From Heligmosomoides polygyrus polygyrus (Eukaryota > Nematoda > Chromadorea > Rhabditida > Heligmosomidae): a stretch of DNA of 64,000 nt. The notes under the pieces were generated by a model, which was not told where the DNA came from, made no database searches, and worked only from the letters and a program-made list of their open reading frames with translations. Location of the stretch: NCBI GenBank assembly GCA_947396885.1, contig OX377204.1, forward strand, positions 89,414,728-89,478,727, read 5' to 3'. The translations under genes were made by a program, and so were the position numbers. Positions 53,676-63,932 of the stretch are shown here, one piece after another (position 1 is the stretch's first letter; every line of letters starts with the position of its first letter).

Positions 53676-54093
53676 CGTTTACCATATAGTGTGAATAATA
53701 CATAGATATCTTAGATTAGGACTTATTGTGTGGAACAAAACAAAACTATTCAATTTCATACACTATTATCCCAGTCAAAAAAGCTGCCGGTCTTCCGTTT
53801 ATCCAAAATGCGACCCACATGGAGCGTTTGGGGAGACGTTGTTCAGTATACGGAGAGCTCTGAAGACTAGTTTGAGTCCATAAGAGTTCTATGCCGAATT
53901 CGTCCATTTACTAGCGAAGCCGGTTTCCCGAATGCCGTCCAGCGTCATCGTATAGCTGAACGTATCCACATCTGTTAGCTTGGATAATTTACCGACGTTT
54001 TAGCTGTTATTGCGCCTTTTGTGGTTCAGACTACTTCATTGAGCTTCAGGTTCTACCTAGTCCGAATTTTATGGAGCCGTGACTACTCATTGT

Positions 54094-54126
<33 letters not shown>

Positions 54127-54620
54127 ATGCACCAAAAGTGCGCTTGAACACAACAAACTAAAAATAAAAACGCAGTAACCACAAAACATTTCTTTTGTTA
54201 TGTGTGTCGAATCTCAAATTTAATCAGTAACGGCCTTTAATTCTATATTAGGTTCTGTACGAATAGACTGTGATTTATGATACATCATTTTCTAACTTCT
54301 AGTCTTCGTGTATCATTTATTTAATGTTGCCCTTATTGTACATCGCTTTGATGCTTATCTTATGGTAGTGTTAGCCTTTTTTTCAAATCTTCATTTGTCA
54401 CACTTTTCGTTTTTTAGGAATTTCAGGTCGAACATTTAAGATGTTCTCAGCGAAATAGATTCATATCAATTTACATCATGACTTCAAACCTGAATAAAGA
54501 ACATTGCATGCTCATGAAAATTCAGTGAAGGAGGTGAGACCATATGTGCTTTCAATTCCCAGCATTCAACCTTCGTTCTAAAAATTCTTATCCGGTGATA
54601 CAAGCCTTTAAAATAAACCA
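53676..54620. other. No gene; TTTA microsatellite at 54092-54124
   Basis: Eight TTTA units lie at 54092-54124. Otherwise no element or coding region recognised. Confidence 0.5.
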
Positions 54621-54757
54621 GGGGCTAGATTCATCAACCGCTTACCGCTCTTTAATGGTGAAAATGCTGCCAAACATGATGCTGATGCGTGTCTATCAGA
54701 GGCTTTGGCGGTATTTTCACCGTTAGAGGGCGCTAAGCGGTTGATGAATTTGACCCC
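54621..54757. mobile_element. Foldback MITE, GGGGCCGGATTCATCAAC family, 137 bp
   Basis: Ends GGGGCTAGATTCATCAACCG and (inverse) GGGGTCAAATTCATCAACCG continue with CTTA. It has internal GGTGAAAAT / ATTTTCACC pairing. It differs in its interior from the 12407, 26284 and 58261 copies. Confidence 0.8.
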
Positions 54758-54977
54758 AGGTCGATGTCAGATTGTTAGAATTGAGCACTCCTGATTGATG
54801 CCACTGATGGAGTCGGGTCCTAGAAAAACTGCCGCTTTCGAGCGCCACTAAGCATTAAGGAAACCACGTAAAGGTGGAAAAAGTGGGTAAGAATGGATAA
54901 CTGTGTGCTCCATAAAGTTATTGTTCAAAAATCATTCATAGTCGCTGTAGAAGCAGCCTGTTGTTGAGCATCTACAA

Positions 54978-55258
54978 GGATAAAAGGATGAAGAACGGCG
55001 CTACTCAATCCCAAGTGGGATGCGCCACGCATTCTACTTCTACGGGATGTCACGGAAGCGATTTGAATGCATTCTTGGCCATACAATGACTTGCGGTGGC
55101 CAGCCGATGAACAAGTTAGCACTTTGTCCTTTACAAACAGGTATGGTACCAATTCACCGATCCAAAAATGGAACGCTTGGTTAGCCTGGGTGGCCAGGAG
55201 CCTGGTAGTGGGTGCACGCGACAGCCGGCATGTCGTCCGACTGCGCTACACTCCCCCA
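54978..55258 (-). mobile_element. tRNA-headed SINE copy with TSD
   Basis: Antisense. CATCTACAA at 54969-54977 and 55259-55267 is the target duplication. The middle has lost about 15 bp near the B-box (GGTGGCCAGGAGCC). Confidence 0.9.
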
Positions 55259-55321
55259 CATCTACAACGTAATTCACCAGAAATTCTAAAATGGAGCGTA
55301 TTTGACTTACGCTGTCGGAAT

Positions 55322-56410
55322 CAGGGGTGTACGCTGACTTGCCGCCGGTAAATATTTACCGCATATTTTTAACGCGGAAATTCGCCGGCAAATTCCAGTA
55401 AATTCGGTAAATCGTTTTTTTTTTAAATTTAATAATCCCTTAAAAACAATGATTTTAAGTGGCGGTAATGTAAAAAAAGCGTAAAGCTTCCCACCGAAAC
55501 ATCATCACGCTCAGAAAAACCATATCATCCTCATTTTATGATGCATACGTCATCCTAAAGCAAACAAAGCAAGCGAAAGCCTAACAATGCACAGGTGTAA
55601 CGATCTATATTGTGAGGGCTTTACAAAAAGATAAAAGTTTAATTAAAATTCTACAAAAACATTTCTGGAACATCCGTCATTCCATTGAAAATTGCGATAA
55701 TTCTTTTGGATCAACTGTCTAACTGCTTTTTAAAATTATCACAATTATCATCTTTTCATTCGATGAAGGAATGATTTACACCTCACACTACCACTTTTTT
55801 GAGCTAAGCTGTGCTTTGGAGCAAAGCCAGACACTTCAAAAAACAACGAAATATGAAATGATAACGAATTTCTTTATCTTCTTATACGGGAAAACAGCGT
55901 AAGGGTCCAACAGGAGATCAGGTAGACTAGCGGAGTTCATTCCGATGGCTTACATCTTGGACTAAATTACGGGAACAATACATGAGCGTACTTTCTCCTT
56001 ATTCCTCTGGCGATCGCCTATTCTGAGAGCTTCAATATCTCTAGTCCAAATTGTCTCATGTCGTGTGGGGAATCTCAGCGCGAGGTACTATTCCAGTGGA
56101 GCGCGCTTTCACACTGGAGCGCACCATCTCCGCCTCCTGATGTGAGCATGGATGTTTCAATGAGGTTGAGACCACGAACGCTAATAGCAAGTTATCGGAG
56201 AAGATAGAAGCAATCACTTCTAAACAGAGATCGGTAGTATGTTCCCTTCTCCATTCGATAGATAGGAACATGATTTTGTATGAAAGAAGTCGTTAAATTT
56301 TCCGGTAAATTTGGGAATTTACCGGAAGTTTTCGTTAAAAGAATTTATCGCGAAAATACCGGTAAATCCGTTAAACCGGTAAATCGTCAACCGGTAAACG
56401 CACACCCCTG
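55322..56410. mobile_element. Non-autonomous hAT element, 1089 bp, 8-bp TSD
   Basis: Perfect 8-bp GTCGGAAT flanks at 55314-55321 and 56411-56418. Ends CAGGGGTGTACG and (inverse) CAGGGGTGTGCG are hAT-type TIRs. Within 100 bp of each end, GGTAAA/TTTACC motifs are repeated many times (for example CCGGTAAATATTTACC and ACCGGTAAATCCG), like the subterminal binding sites of hAT transposases. No transposase frame is inside. Confidence 0.92.
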
Positions 56411-56639
56411 GTCGGAATGTATCGCGAAGCAGTGTTATCACTTACTAGAGGATGCTCTGTCTTTTTTCATTTCGATGAAATCACTACACTGCTGGACATA
56501 ATGATAGATCAACTCGAAAGTTCAAAACCTGCAAAGGCCTCGTGAGATCTTTCCTATAGTAGTAGAGGCATTGACAAAGCTAAAAAATAACAACAAGAAC
56601 TGCCCTTGTAAAGTGGCGAATTTCCAGAAAAAAATCCAT

Positions 56640-57204
56640 TTTTATGGACTACAGCGTTTGGCGATGGGTTTCGCAACCACTGACACGATCTAAGGAAGGA
56701 GAAACTCTTCTTTTCAAAACGCAACTTCAGTGGAGTGATGCTGCGAGCAGCCATCTGTTCGACTGGACGAGTGAAATCGCTATTTTTTCCGAAGATGAAC
56801 TCGGCTCAGTACCAGTTACCTTTGGAACATGGTCTTCTTCGCTTCTGGAGGAGGAATTCACAAGGAAATTTGGTATTTCAGCAGGATAACGCCCATGTGG
56901 GTGGTAGCACTAGAGGGCGGCTGCAACGTCATCATATTCCGACTTTGAATCGGCCGCCGCCATTCCTCAATCCGGTAGAAAACATTTGCGGCCATATGGT
57001 GCGCTATATCTACATGAATAATAAGCAACATAAGACCACTGTTGAGCTAAAAAAGGCGCTTGTGGAGGCCTGTCATGGTGTTGACGGCAACCTCGTGAAT
57101 AAGCTGATTTCAAGTGTGATCAATCGTTTTATTCGAGTCATTAAACGTCGAGGAGGCTCTACTACAGATTACTGGCGTTGTTCCTGTTTAAATTTATTGT
57201 TGTA
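56640..57204 (+). pseudogene. Tc1-type transposase, C-terminal half, DDE
   Basis: A frame from 56735 reads MLRAAICSTGRVKSL, then LEHGLLRFWRRNSQGNLVFQ, QDNAHV (second catalytic Asp), FLNPVENICGHMVRYIY (catalytic Glu) and a long conserved tail (KALVEACHGVDGNLVNKLIS, SVINRFIRVIKRRGG), ending at the TAA at 57202-57204. The Asp-Glu spacing is about 30 rather than 34, and NIWG reads NICG. The N-terminal half is missing or unreadable and I find no TIRs. The tail is well kept. Confidence 0.8.
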
Positions 57205-57501
57205 AACCATGTAGAACCTTCTATTGCTTTGTGAGTCTGAAGTTGTGACCTCTTAAGGAAAACATCTGGTGAAGAAAATAGAGTTTTTATAAAGGTTGTT
57301 TTTTTTTAACTTAGAAGGCCTTCTTGCCATATCTTTGCTCATTCTGTGACATTGTAGCTGCAGTGAAATTTTGTTCGAGGCAGCTCGCAATTCCTAGAAA
57401 AACAAGAAAAAACACAAAAATTTGAGTGAATCTAGCTATCATTATGCCAAAGGCTTAATCTCCCTGACACTTCGTTAAGTGCTGAACGCACCACGAAGAG
57501 A

Positions 57502-57880
57502 TATACCATTTTAAATTGGACACCTTTCAAATTAAATTGGACACTTTTCAGATGAAATTGGACACTCTTCTAAGCAAGGTTGATGTTTTAGAAATCAAAC
57601 GAACATCTCTCGAATCTAAACGTGCGTTTTTCTGAAGAAAAAAACTAGATTCTCCAATACGATCAGAATCATTTTTTGTTTAAGGAAAAATTAGTACTAC
57701 TTTTTTGAGAGCTTTAAGTTTATCCTCCGCAATAAGTGAACGCACTGTCTAAAATTTCATTAAAATTTTATTTTTTGAAATAAAATATTACATTAAATTT
57801 TGCTCCGAAGCGCACAAAGGCGGCAATCATCTGACGTGTTAAAACTAGAGATCGCGCCATACATTAAATTTTTTGTGCTC
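57502..57880. mobile_element. Foldback minisatellite-ended element, one arm
   Basis: Starts TATACCATTTTAAATTGGAC, followed by three ~21-bp units (AAATTAAATTGGACACTTTT). Then an interior (GAGAGCTTTAAGTTTATCC, AATAAGTGAAC, AGAGATCGCGCCATAC) shared with 15893-16743 and 27575-29845. The right arm is missing, so it is a truncated copy. Confidence 0.6.
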
Positions 57881-58258
57881 AAGGAGAGCACAAAACCTAG
57901 GCAAGGGAAGGAACTACGGGGTCTGGCTGATCTAACTTACCCGTTTTAAGATACCTTGCCAGGGTGCAGCGGGCACCAGCCCGCTTAGTACAACAAAAAA
58001 ATAAAGGGGAACATGACAGCTCTATACAAAGGGAGTGGCATGAATGACATGGGAAACCTTTAGAAAACAGATTAGGCGGCAGGAAAGCAGTAGGGGGAAC
58101 ATCTAGATGAGATCAGCAGAGCGGCCAGGAGGGAGGTAACTAGAGGTGGGTCCGGACGGGGAAACCAGCAAAAGGGACGATCACGTGGGTCAATAGGAAT
58201 GAGAAGGGAGTGGGCCAGTTGGGATTCGGAAGATAGGTAGGGGACAACAAGGGAGACC
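57881..58258. other. No recognised feature
   Basis: Purine-rich sequence with many GGGA/GGAA runs on the plus strand (58010-58255). No frame or repeat partner identified. Confidence 0.4.
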
Positions 58259-58260
58259 AG

Positions 58261-58386
58261 GGGCCGGATTCATCAACGACTTACAGCAATTTAACAGAGA
58301 AAATACAACCGAAATTCCTGATAGCGTGGCTTATCAAGCGATATGGTGAAACATTTCGCCATTTCAAGTCGTTGATGAATCCGGCC
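58261..58386. mobile_element. Foldback MITE, GGGGCCGGATTCATCAAC family, 126 bp
   Basis: Ends GGGCCGGATTCATCAACGAC and (inverse) GGCCGGATTCATCAACGACT. The left arm is homologous to the one at 26284, including TACAGCAATTTAACAGAGAA and TATCAAGCGATATGGTGA. The right arm is shortened. Confidence 0.85.
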
Positions 58387-58635
58387 TAGTAGGGTTACCA
58401 ATAACAAATACCACTGAGGCGGACCAGCAAAGAGGGATCCAGTAAGGAGGAACGAGTAGGAGGTCCACGCGTCCGGATTCCCAAGACGTGTCGTCGATTC
58501 CACGGAGCGAGAGGGTACGATCCCGAGGACACGTCATCGCTGCCACGCAACGATCGTCCGGGTTCAGAAGACGTGTCATTCTTTGCAACCACTGTCTGGA
58601 TTCAAAGGTGGATGTCTGCCACCGACGTCGCGTTA

Positions 58636-58778
58636 AGGCCCTCCCAGACCTCTGCGGCATTGCCGCTGCCCTATCCTTCATTATAGGGCAGGGACGCAGA
58701 GCTCGCCGCCAGCGGCGTCACTGCCCTATCCTTAACCATTGCGGCGAGCGGCGTTGCCGCAGAACTCTGTGGAGGCCT
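58636..58778. mobile_element. GC-rich PIF/Harbinger-type MITE, 143 bp, TTA target
   Basis: TTA at 58633-58635 and 58779-58781. TIR AGGCC.TCCCAGA.CTCTGC. It has the same 143-bp length and internal GCCCTATCCTT.A..AT as the copy at 61298-61440. Confidence 0.88.
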
Positions 58779-59419
58779 TTAGGCGCCTCTTATACTCCCG
58801 CCGGGGCGCGACGCGTCAGTTTGGGGAGCGGCGCGGCCAGTCGCGCCCCGCCGCGATTTTGACGCGCCGCTGCGCGATTGCAGTTAAGGCCCCTCCAGAC
58901 TTCTGCGGCGTTGCCGCTGCCCTATCCTTCATCATAGGGCAGGGACGCAGAAGTCGCCGCCAGCTGCGCCGTCCAGCGATGCCGCTGGCCGGCCGGCGGC
59001 GTCGCTGGAGCGGCTCCGCCGGAAATGATTTGAATCATACGAGACGGCGCCACTCCACTCAGAAAATTTTGAACAAGTTACTTGCGCCTTATGAGCTCCA
59101 AAACAAGTTACTTGCGCCTTTAGACCTCGAAAATAAGTTACTTGTGCCTTATCCTTCGCGGTTAACTAACTTGCAAGGTTGCACCTAGGAATTTTAAACT
59201 TGCACGCAACTAACTGCAGTGCAAGCTTGCAAGAAGCTTTCATGCAAGCTAATGTTTCGCGCCTAATTGGTTTGGAAGATCACGTACGCGTCCTCACACG
59301 CGGCGTGTGAGGAAGCGCGCGCGGTCACGCGCTATATCTGTTCAAACCGGAACGGCGTCACTCCGCCGACGCTGCTCTGCCAAGGCGGACATCCTGCCCT
59401 TCCTTCTGTCACATTCCTT

Positions 59420-59423
<4 letters not shown>

Positions 59424-59456
<33 letters not shown>
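59424..59456. repeat. CT microsatellite
   Basis: About 16 CT units. Produces spurious Ser-Leu runs in overlapping frames. Confidence 0.95.
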
Positions 59457-59460
<4 letters not shown>

Positions 59461-59639
59461 GTATGTGTGTGTTTCCGTCCGTCTCAACTGGAGTGGGGGC
59501 ACGCACTGCGTACTGGCCTACTCAACGGTTGATGGTGCTCAACAGCGGCACGAAACTTCAGCCCTGGGGTTATCGAGGTCGTCGAACGCGAACTGAAGCA
59601 TCGATCGCCATCAATCGATATTGATCAAATTATCGATTT

Positions 59640-60389
59640 TCTGTGGATGTCATTCAAGCATACATACACCCCATTATGAAGCTCATCGAAGTGTCGCGAA
59701 AGTACAAGCTGCCGCTGTGCCTTACGTTCATCGACCTGAAGAAGGCATTTGACTCCGTCGAGACTGAAGCGGTCCTCGAAGCCTGCTCACTCAGGGTGTT
59801 TCTACTCAGTACATCAGAGTCCTTCGAGAGCTGTACAGTGGATTCACCTCCAAGATCTCACCATTCTATAACGACGTCGTCATCGACGTGAACAGAGGGG
59901 TTTGGCAAGGAGATACCGTATCCCCGAAGCTCTTCAGTGCCACCCTCGAAAACATCATGCGCAAACTAGAATGGGAAGACAAGGGAGTGAAGGTCGAAGG
60001 CCGGCAGCTGCACCATCTTCGCTTTGCTGACGAAATCGTGCTCATAACACCGAGGATCAGCCAGGCGGGGCGAATGCTGGCCGACTTCGATCGTGTATGT
60101 TGGAACGTTGGACTGCATCTGAGTCTTACGAAGACGATGAGTCATGAGGAACGGACAAGTTTCTGATGCCCCACACTACGCAACGAACATCTCCGAATGC
60201 TCCAGCTATGTGTATCTGGGTCGCAATGTCAACACGGCCAACTACCTAGCGCCAGAGAGTTACTGGCGGGATATCAAGAGAACACCAGGACGCCCACCGA
60301 CGCGTTGGTTGGACTTCGCGTTGATCACTGACTTGGCGAGCACGTTAGTAATCAACAGACGACAGGTGCCTTCCTTCTTTGCACTATAA
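59640..60389 (+). pseudogene. RTE-type reverse transcriptase fragment
   Basis: RT motif A FIDLKKAFDSVE, then after one frameshift near 59785 TQYIRVLRELYSGFTSKISP, VWQGDTVSPKLF (motif B with Trp for the usual Arg), and the catalytic LRFADEIVLIT (second Asp changed to Glu). A second frameshift near 60140 leads to SSYVYLGRNVNTANYLAPE. An internal deletion then joins directly to RDIKRTPGRPPTRWLDF near the C-terminus. It lies inside the transposon at 59058-60949 and is a different RTE subfamily from 62.6 kb. Confidence 0.88.
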
Positions 60390-60689
60390 TAGGACTATTT
60401 TCATAAGTTCCTCGGATAAGGCTGTTGCTATTAAAAACAAACGCTTAAAAATGAGAATGAAGGTTAATGGTAGAGATTAGTGAAAACCTGATATGTGACA
60501 ACATAGTATTATTCAGTAGAAAGGAAACTTCGAGTTAAATTTTTAGCAAAATTTGGCCGTCGGAATTCGTTATGCTATCGTTTATTTTATTATCGTTTAT
60601 TAAATTTTCACAAAAGGTAAAAGACGAAGGCCTATGTGAATGAATACACTTATAGTTTAGATCTAAACTAGGTTTATACTAGCAGAAGG

Positions 60690-60900
60690 TTACCTATGAT
60701 TTACAGGGGTCTTCGTCTAACTTACATGCGACATCTTGTCCGGCTTGCAGAATGACTAGCAGGGGTCTTCGTGCAACTTACATGCGAAATCTTCTGCTAG
60801 CTCGCAGCAGCTTACGAATGACTAGCAGAGGGCTTTGTGTAACTTACATGCGGCGTTTATACTAGCTTGCAGCAGCTTACCAATGACCAGTTTGAGGCAA
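60690..60900 (+). repeat. Subterminal tandem repeat, about three units
   Basis: Imperfect ~70-bp units with GGGTCTTCGT...AACTTACATGCG...CTAGCT.GCAGCAGCTTAC.AATGACTAGCAG. They lie just inside the right end of the 59058-60949 transposon. Confidence 0.75.
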
Positions 60901-61297
60901 TCTATTACCTACATCCAGCTTGCAAGTAACTTGTTAAAAATTTCCTGAGCAGCGGCGCCGGGAGAGCTTGTCTGCGCTCTGCCCTTTCGCGGCGGGTCCC
61001 GACTAGAAAGACTACATTACCTCGCCATCGCCGCTGAGCGGCTCCGCTGGCCAGCGTGACTCATCGATTTCGTAGTCCGCCGCCCGCCGCTGGCCGCAGA
61101 AGTCTGCGGGGGCCTTTAGAAAGGGGAGCGTCAGCGACGCGGGGCCACGAGCATCTGCGCACTACGGCCCGTGCTCCGGAAACGGTCCACGAGTCATTGA
61201 GCGACCAAAGCAGAAAGGATTTTTTGGCTGATCAGCGCAATGCATCTTGTCAATGTTTGTCGTGGGATTCCTGTGGGGAGCGACGAATCCTCTCTTA

Positions 61298-61440
61298 AGG
61301 CCCCCACAGAGTTCTGCGGCAGCGCCGCGGCCCTATGCTTAACCATAGGGCAGAGACGCAGAGCTCGCCGCCGGCGGCGTCACTGCCCTATCCTTAACCA
61401 TAGCGGCGAGCGGCGTTGCCGCAGAACTCTGTGGGGGCCT
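61298..61440. mobile_element. GC-rich PIF/Harbinger-type MITE, 143 bp, TTA target
   Basis: TTA at 61295-61297 and 61441-61443. TIR AGGCCCCCACAGAGTTCTGC is perfect over about 20 bp. The interior repeats GCCCTATGCTTAACCATA and GCCCTATCCTTAACCATA. Confidence 0.93.
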
Positions 61441-61443
61441 TTA

Positions 61444-62624
61444 AGCCTGGAGCCGAAGTCGTTCGCTCAACCTACGGTTGAAACTGGTGAGTGTGGTATT
61501 GAGTCGAATCTCCTGCAATGCAAACGGCACTAAACCACTCCTTATTTTGCGACATGTACGTGTCCAAAAGTAAAACTGCTGGAACGTACCCATCGTCAAG
61601 AATCACTCAAAATTCTTTCTCATATGGCCATTCTAGGGTCACTGTGCACTAAGCATATCTTTAGCGTGATATATGTATGAAGCTTCGTGAATGTCTACAG
61701 ATTTCTATTCTGTTCCTAGGTTACAGAAGGTACGGGCTAAGGTCATGGTCACCGATTTCGCCCAAACTCTCTAATCAACCGAACCTACCGAAATCGCCCG
61801 TAACTTCAAAAAACGATGTCAGATTCGTGACCAGCACCCTAAACCCCCCCCCCCCTCCTTCCCAATAGGAGAAGTTTGGGCGAAGAGGTGAAATCTCCCA
61901 CCCCACGCCGAGTCTGCCGCGGCTGATCGCGCCGCGCCCTTCCCCTCAGCGGCGCGATTCGCCGAATACCGTAACCCGAAATTCCGTCAAGTGTGGTGTT
62001 TTGCGGCGGCGGAGTATAAAAGCGATGCGGCGCCGCCTCGCGGCGCGAAAAATCGATAGCCATGCCGACCATCACGCCTCTATCTCGACTAGCGTGCCGC
62101 GTCGCGCAGCGGCGCAAGTATAAATTTGGGCTAACGGGCGTCTAGATTCTGAAGATGTGTTAGCGATGTACTGAACCAAGTGCTGTTGAGCATGAAGACG
62201 GTCGCGGAGCAACCTGTGCCGCAGAAATACTGATGGTGAGCACCACAAGCCAATGCCGTCACTGGACGGTCAGGAGAGAATGCCCATTTTGAACGTTCGG
62301 AAGTGGTGAACGGCATCATGTCTAAAAGTACGCAGCAGGACCTAGATGTTAGCGGATTTTAAGGTTTAGAAAAATTGCTTTCCATAGATTAGCGACACTG
62401 CAGGATCACGCGAAGCGCGCAGGTGGATCTCCTGTACATTATGTTTCCCTTGCTATACCCTATGTCAGACTGCGATAGCTTCAAGGGGCAGTAGTCAAGC
62501 CACGCCTATAATAGTTTTTTCTTTTCCTGCTGTAGCTTTTTTCTACAATTTGTTCGTTTTCTTCGTTTAGTAGGTTTATGCCTCAAGATTTTTTGATGCA
62601 ACGTCTTCTTACGGAACGGTTTTA
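61444..62624. other. No gene; C-run at 61844 and short hairpin core at 62398-62425
   Basis: A run of about 10 C lies at 61844-61855. The GC-rich patch 61890-62120 has short frames only. The 62398-62425 core resembles the sequence at 32119-32146. Confidence 0.4.
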
Positions 62625-63932
62625 GGTATAAGCGAGCTGGTACCTGCTGCACACTGGCATAGAATTCCGGACTCATGGAAGGAATGGAAAATAGTTCTAA
62701 TCGTCAAAAAAGGTCAGCGGAAGGGTATCAACAACTATCGACCCATCGGTCTTCTCTCGGTTGTGTACAAGATCTTCACCAAGATACTGCTTAACCGCTT
62801 GGAGCGTTGCTTGGATGAATATCAGCCAGTGGAGCAAGCAGGGTTTCGCAAGGATTTCTCCTGCATGGACCATATTCAGACTGTCTCACAGCTCATCGAG
62901 AGGAGCCGCGAATACCACCTCCCACTTGTCCTTGTCTTCGTGGATTACCGGAAAGCGTTCGACTCTGTGGAAATCAACGCCGTTTTGAACGCACTTGTGC
63001 ACGCTGGTATACCATCGCCCTACATCCGACTTCCTATCGGGAAAGGAGTACGGCAGGGTGACACGATTTCTCCTAAGCTATTCACAGCGGCACTCCAGGA
63101 TGCCATGAAAGACTTGAACTGGGACGATAAAGGCTACCTTGTCGACGATAAACGGATCAGCAACCTTCGCTTCGCCAACGATATTGTTCTCATCTCTACC
63201 AGCACGGCAGAAGCCGAGGAAATGCTGAACGAGCTCAATGTGGCAGGTATGAAGATTCGACTGGACATGAATATGTCCAAAACGCAGTTTATGGTCAACC
63301 AGTGGTGTGACACGGAACTCCTAAGGTTAATAGGAGTCGTTCTACAACAGTTCGACTCCTACGTCTATCTGGGAAGAGAGCTGAACATGGATAACGACCT
63401 CACTCCTGAAATCGCCCGCAGGAGACGCGCAGCATTGGCAGCCTTCAGTTCGATTCGCGAAGTCACCGATCAGGTCAAGGATCCCGGCCTTGGGGCCTCG
63501 ATACTCAACGCCTCTGTACTGCCTGCGATGTGTTACGCGACGGAAACCTGGCCCGACAACAAGGCAATCGCCAGAGCGATGCAAACTACGCATCGTGCAC
63601 TGGAGAGATGTCTTCTGAGGACAGGCCTTCGTCAGCAATGGCAAGAAGGCCTACGAAGCTCGGAGATACAGGAGAAGTCGCAATTAGCAGACCCGCTGCA
63701 GTACATGAAGAAGTCCAAATATCGCTGGGCCGGACACCTGCTTCGACGAAAGGACGATAGTTGGAGTCTCCGTGTCACAGAATGGCTCCCGAGAGACCAT
63801 AAGAGACCACTGGGACGAGCGCCAACGCGATGGGCAGACTCATTCTCAAGATCTTTCGGAGAGCGGAGTCTGCCTCACTGGATGCAAGCAGGCAGAGATC
63901 GAGCGGTCTGGAAGAGTTGTGGTCCCCGCTGA
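62625..63932 (+). pseudogene. RTE-type retrotransposon polyprotein, 5'-truncated, catalytic mutant
   Basis: An open frame of about 430 codons without ATG at its start, ending at the TGA at 63930-63932. Order: RIPDSWKEWKIVLIVKKGQR, NNYRPIGLLSVVYKIFTKIL, EQAGFRKDFSCMDHIQTV, VFVDYRKAFDSVE (motif A, catalytic Asp), VRQGDTISPKLFTAAL (motif B), NLRFANDIVLIS (motif C), VYLGRELNMDNDL, and the C-terminal AGHLLRRKDD and LGRAPTRWADSF. Motif C should read FADD, so the first Asp is Asn. About 20 residues that normally lie between PSPYIR and LPIGKG are missing in frame. The endonuclease domain and 5' end are absent. The 3' end, with AAGTATCAAAGCTAAGTAAG, reaches the window edge. Despite the clean frame it should be inactive. 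Confidence 0.93.

Larger units (their letters stand above)
59058..60949. mobile_element. Transposon of unknown superfamily inserted in a MITE
   Basis: Inverse ends of about 28 bp: CTCAGRAAATTTTKAACAAG then TTACTTGC. CA stands on both sides (59056-59057, 60950-60951), possibly a 2-bp duplication. The left end holds three ~30-bp units of AACAAGTTACTTGCGCCTT. The right end holds about three ~70-bp units with AACTTACATGCG and AATGACTAGCAG. An RTE fragment (59640-60389) is inside. No transposase seen. Confidence 0.7.
58887..61115. mobile_element. GC-rich PIF/Harbinger-type MITE split by an insertion
   Basis: TTA at 58884-58886 and 61116-61118. The left half 58887-59057 and right half 60950-61115 match the two halves of the 365-bp copy at 52059-52423 (for example GGAAATGATTTGAATCAT and CTGCGCTCTGCCCTTTCGCG). 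A 1.9-kb transposon lies between them. Confidence 0.85.

Noticed and set aside
58488..59188. 124- and 149-codon Arg/Ala-rich frames
   Set aside because: They translate the GC-rich MITE hairpins in several frames, with no protein motif.
59267..59624. 109- and 105-codon frames with Ser-Leu repeats
   Set aside because: They are caused by the CT microsatellite at 59424-59456.
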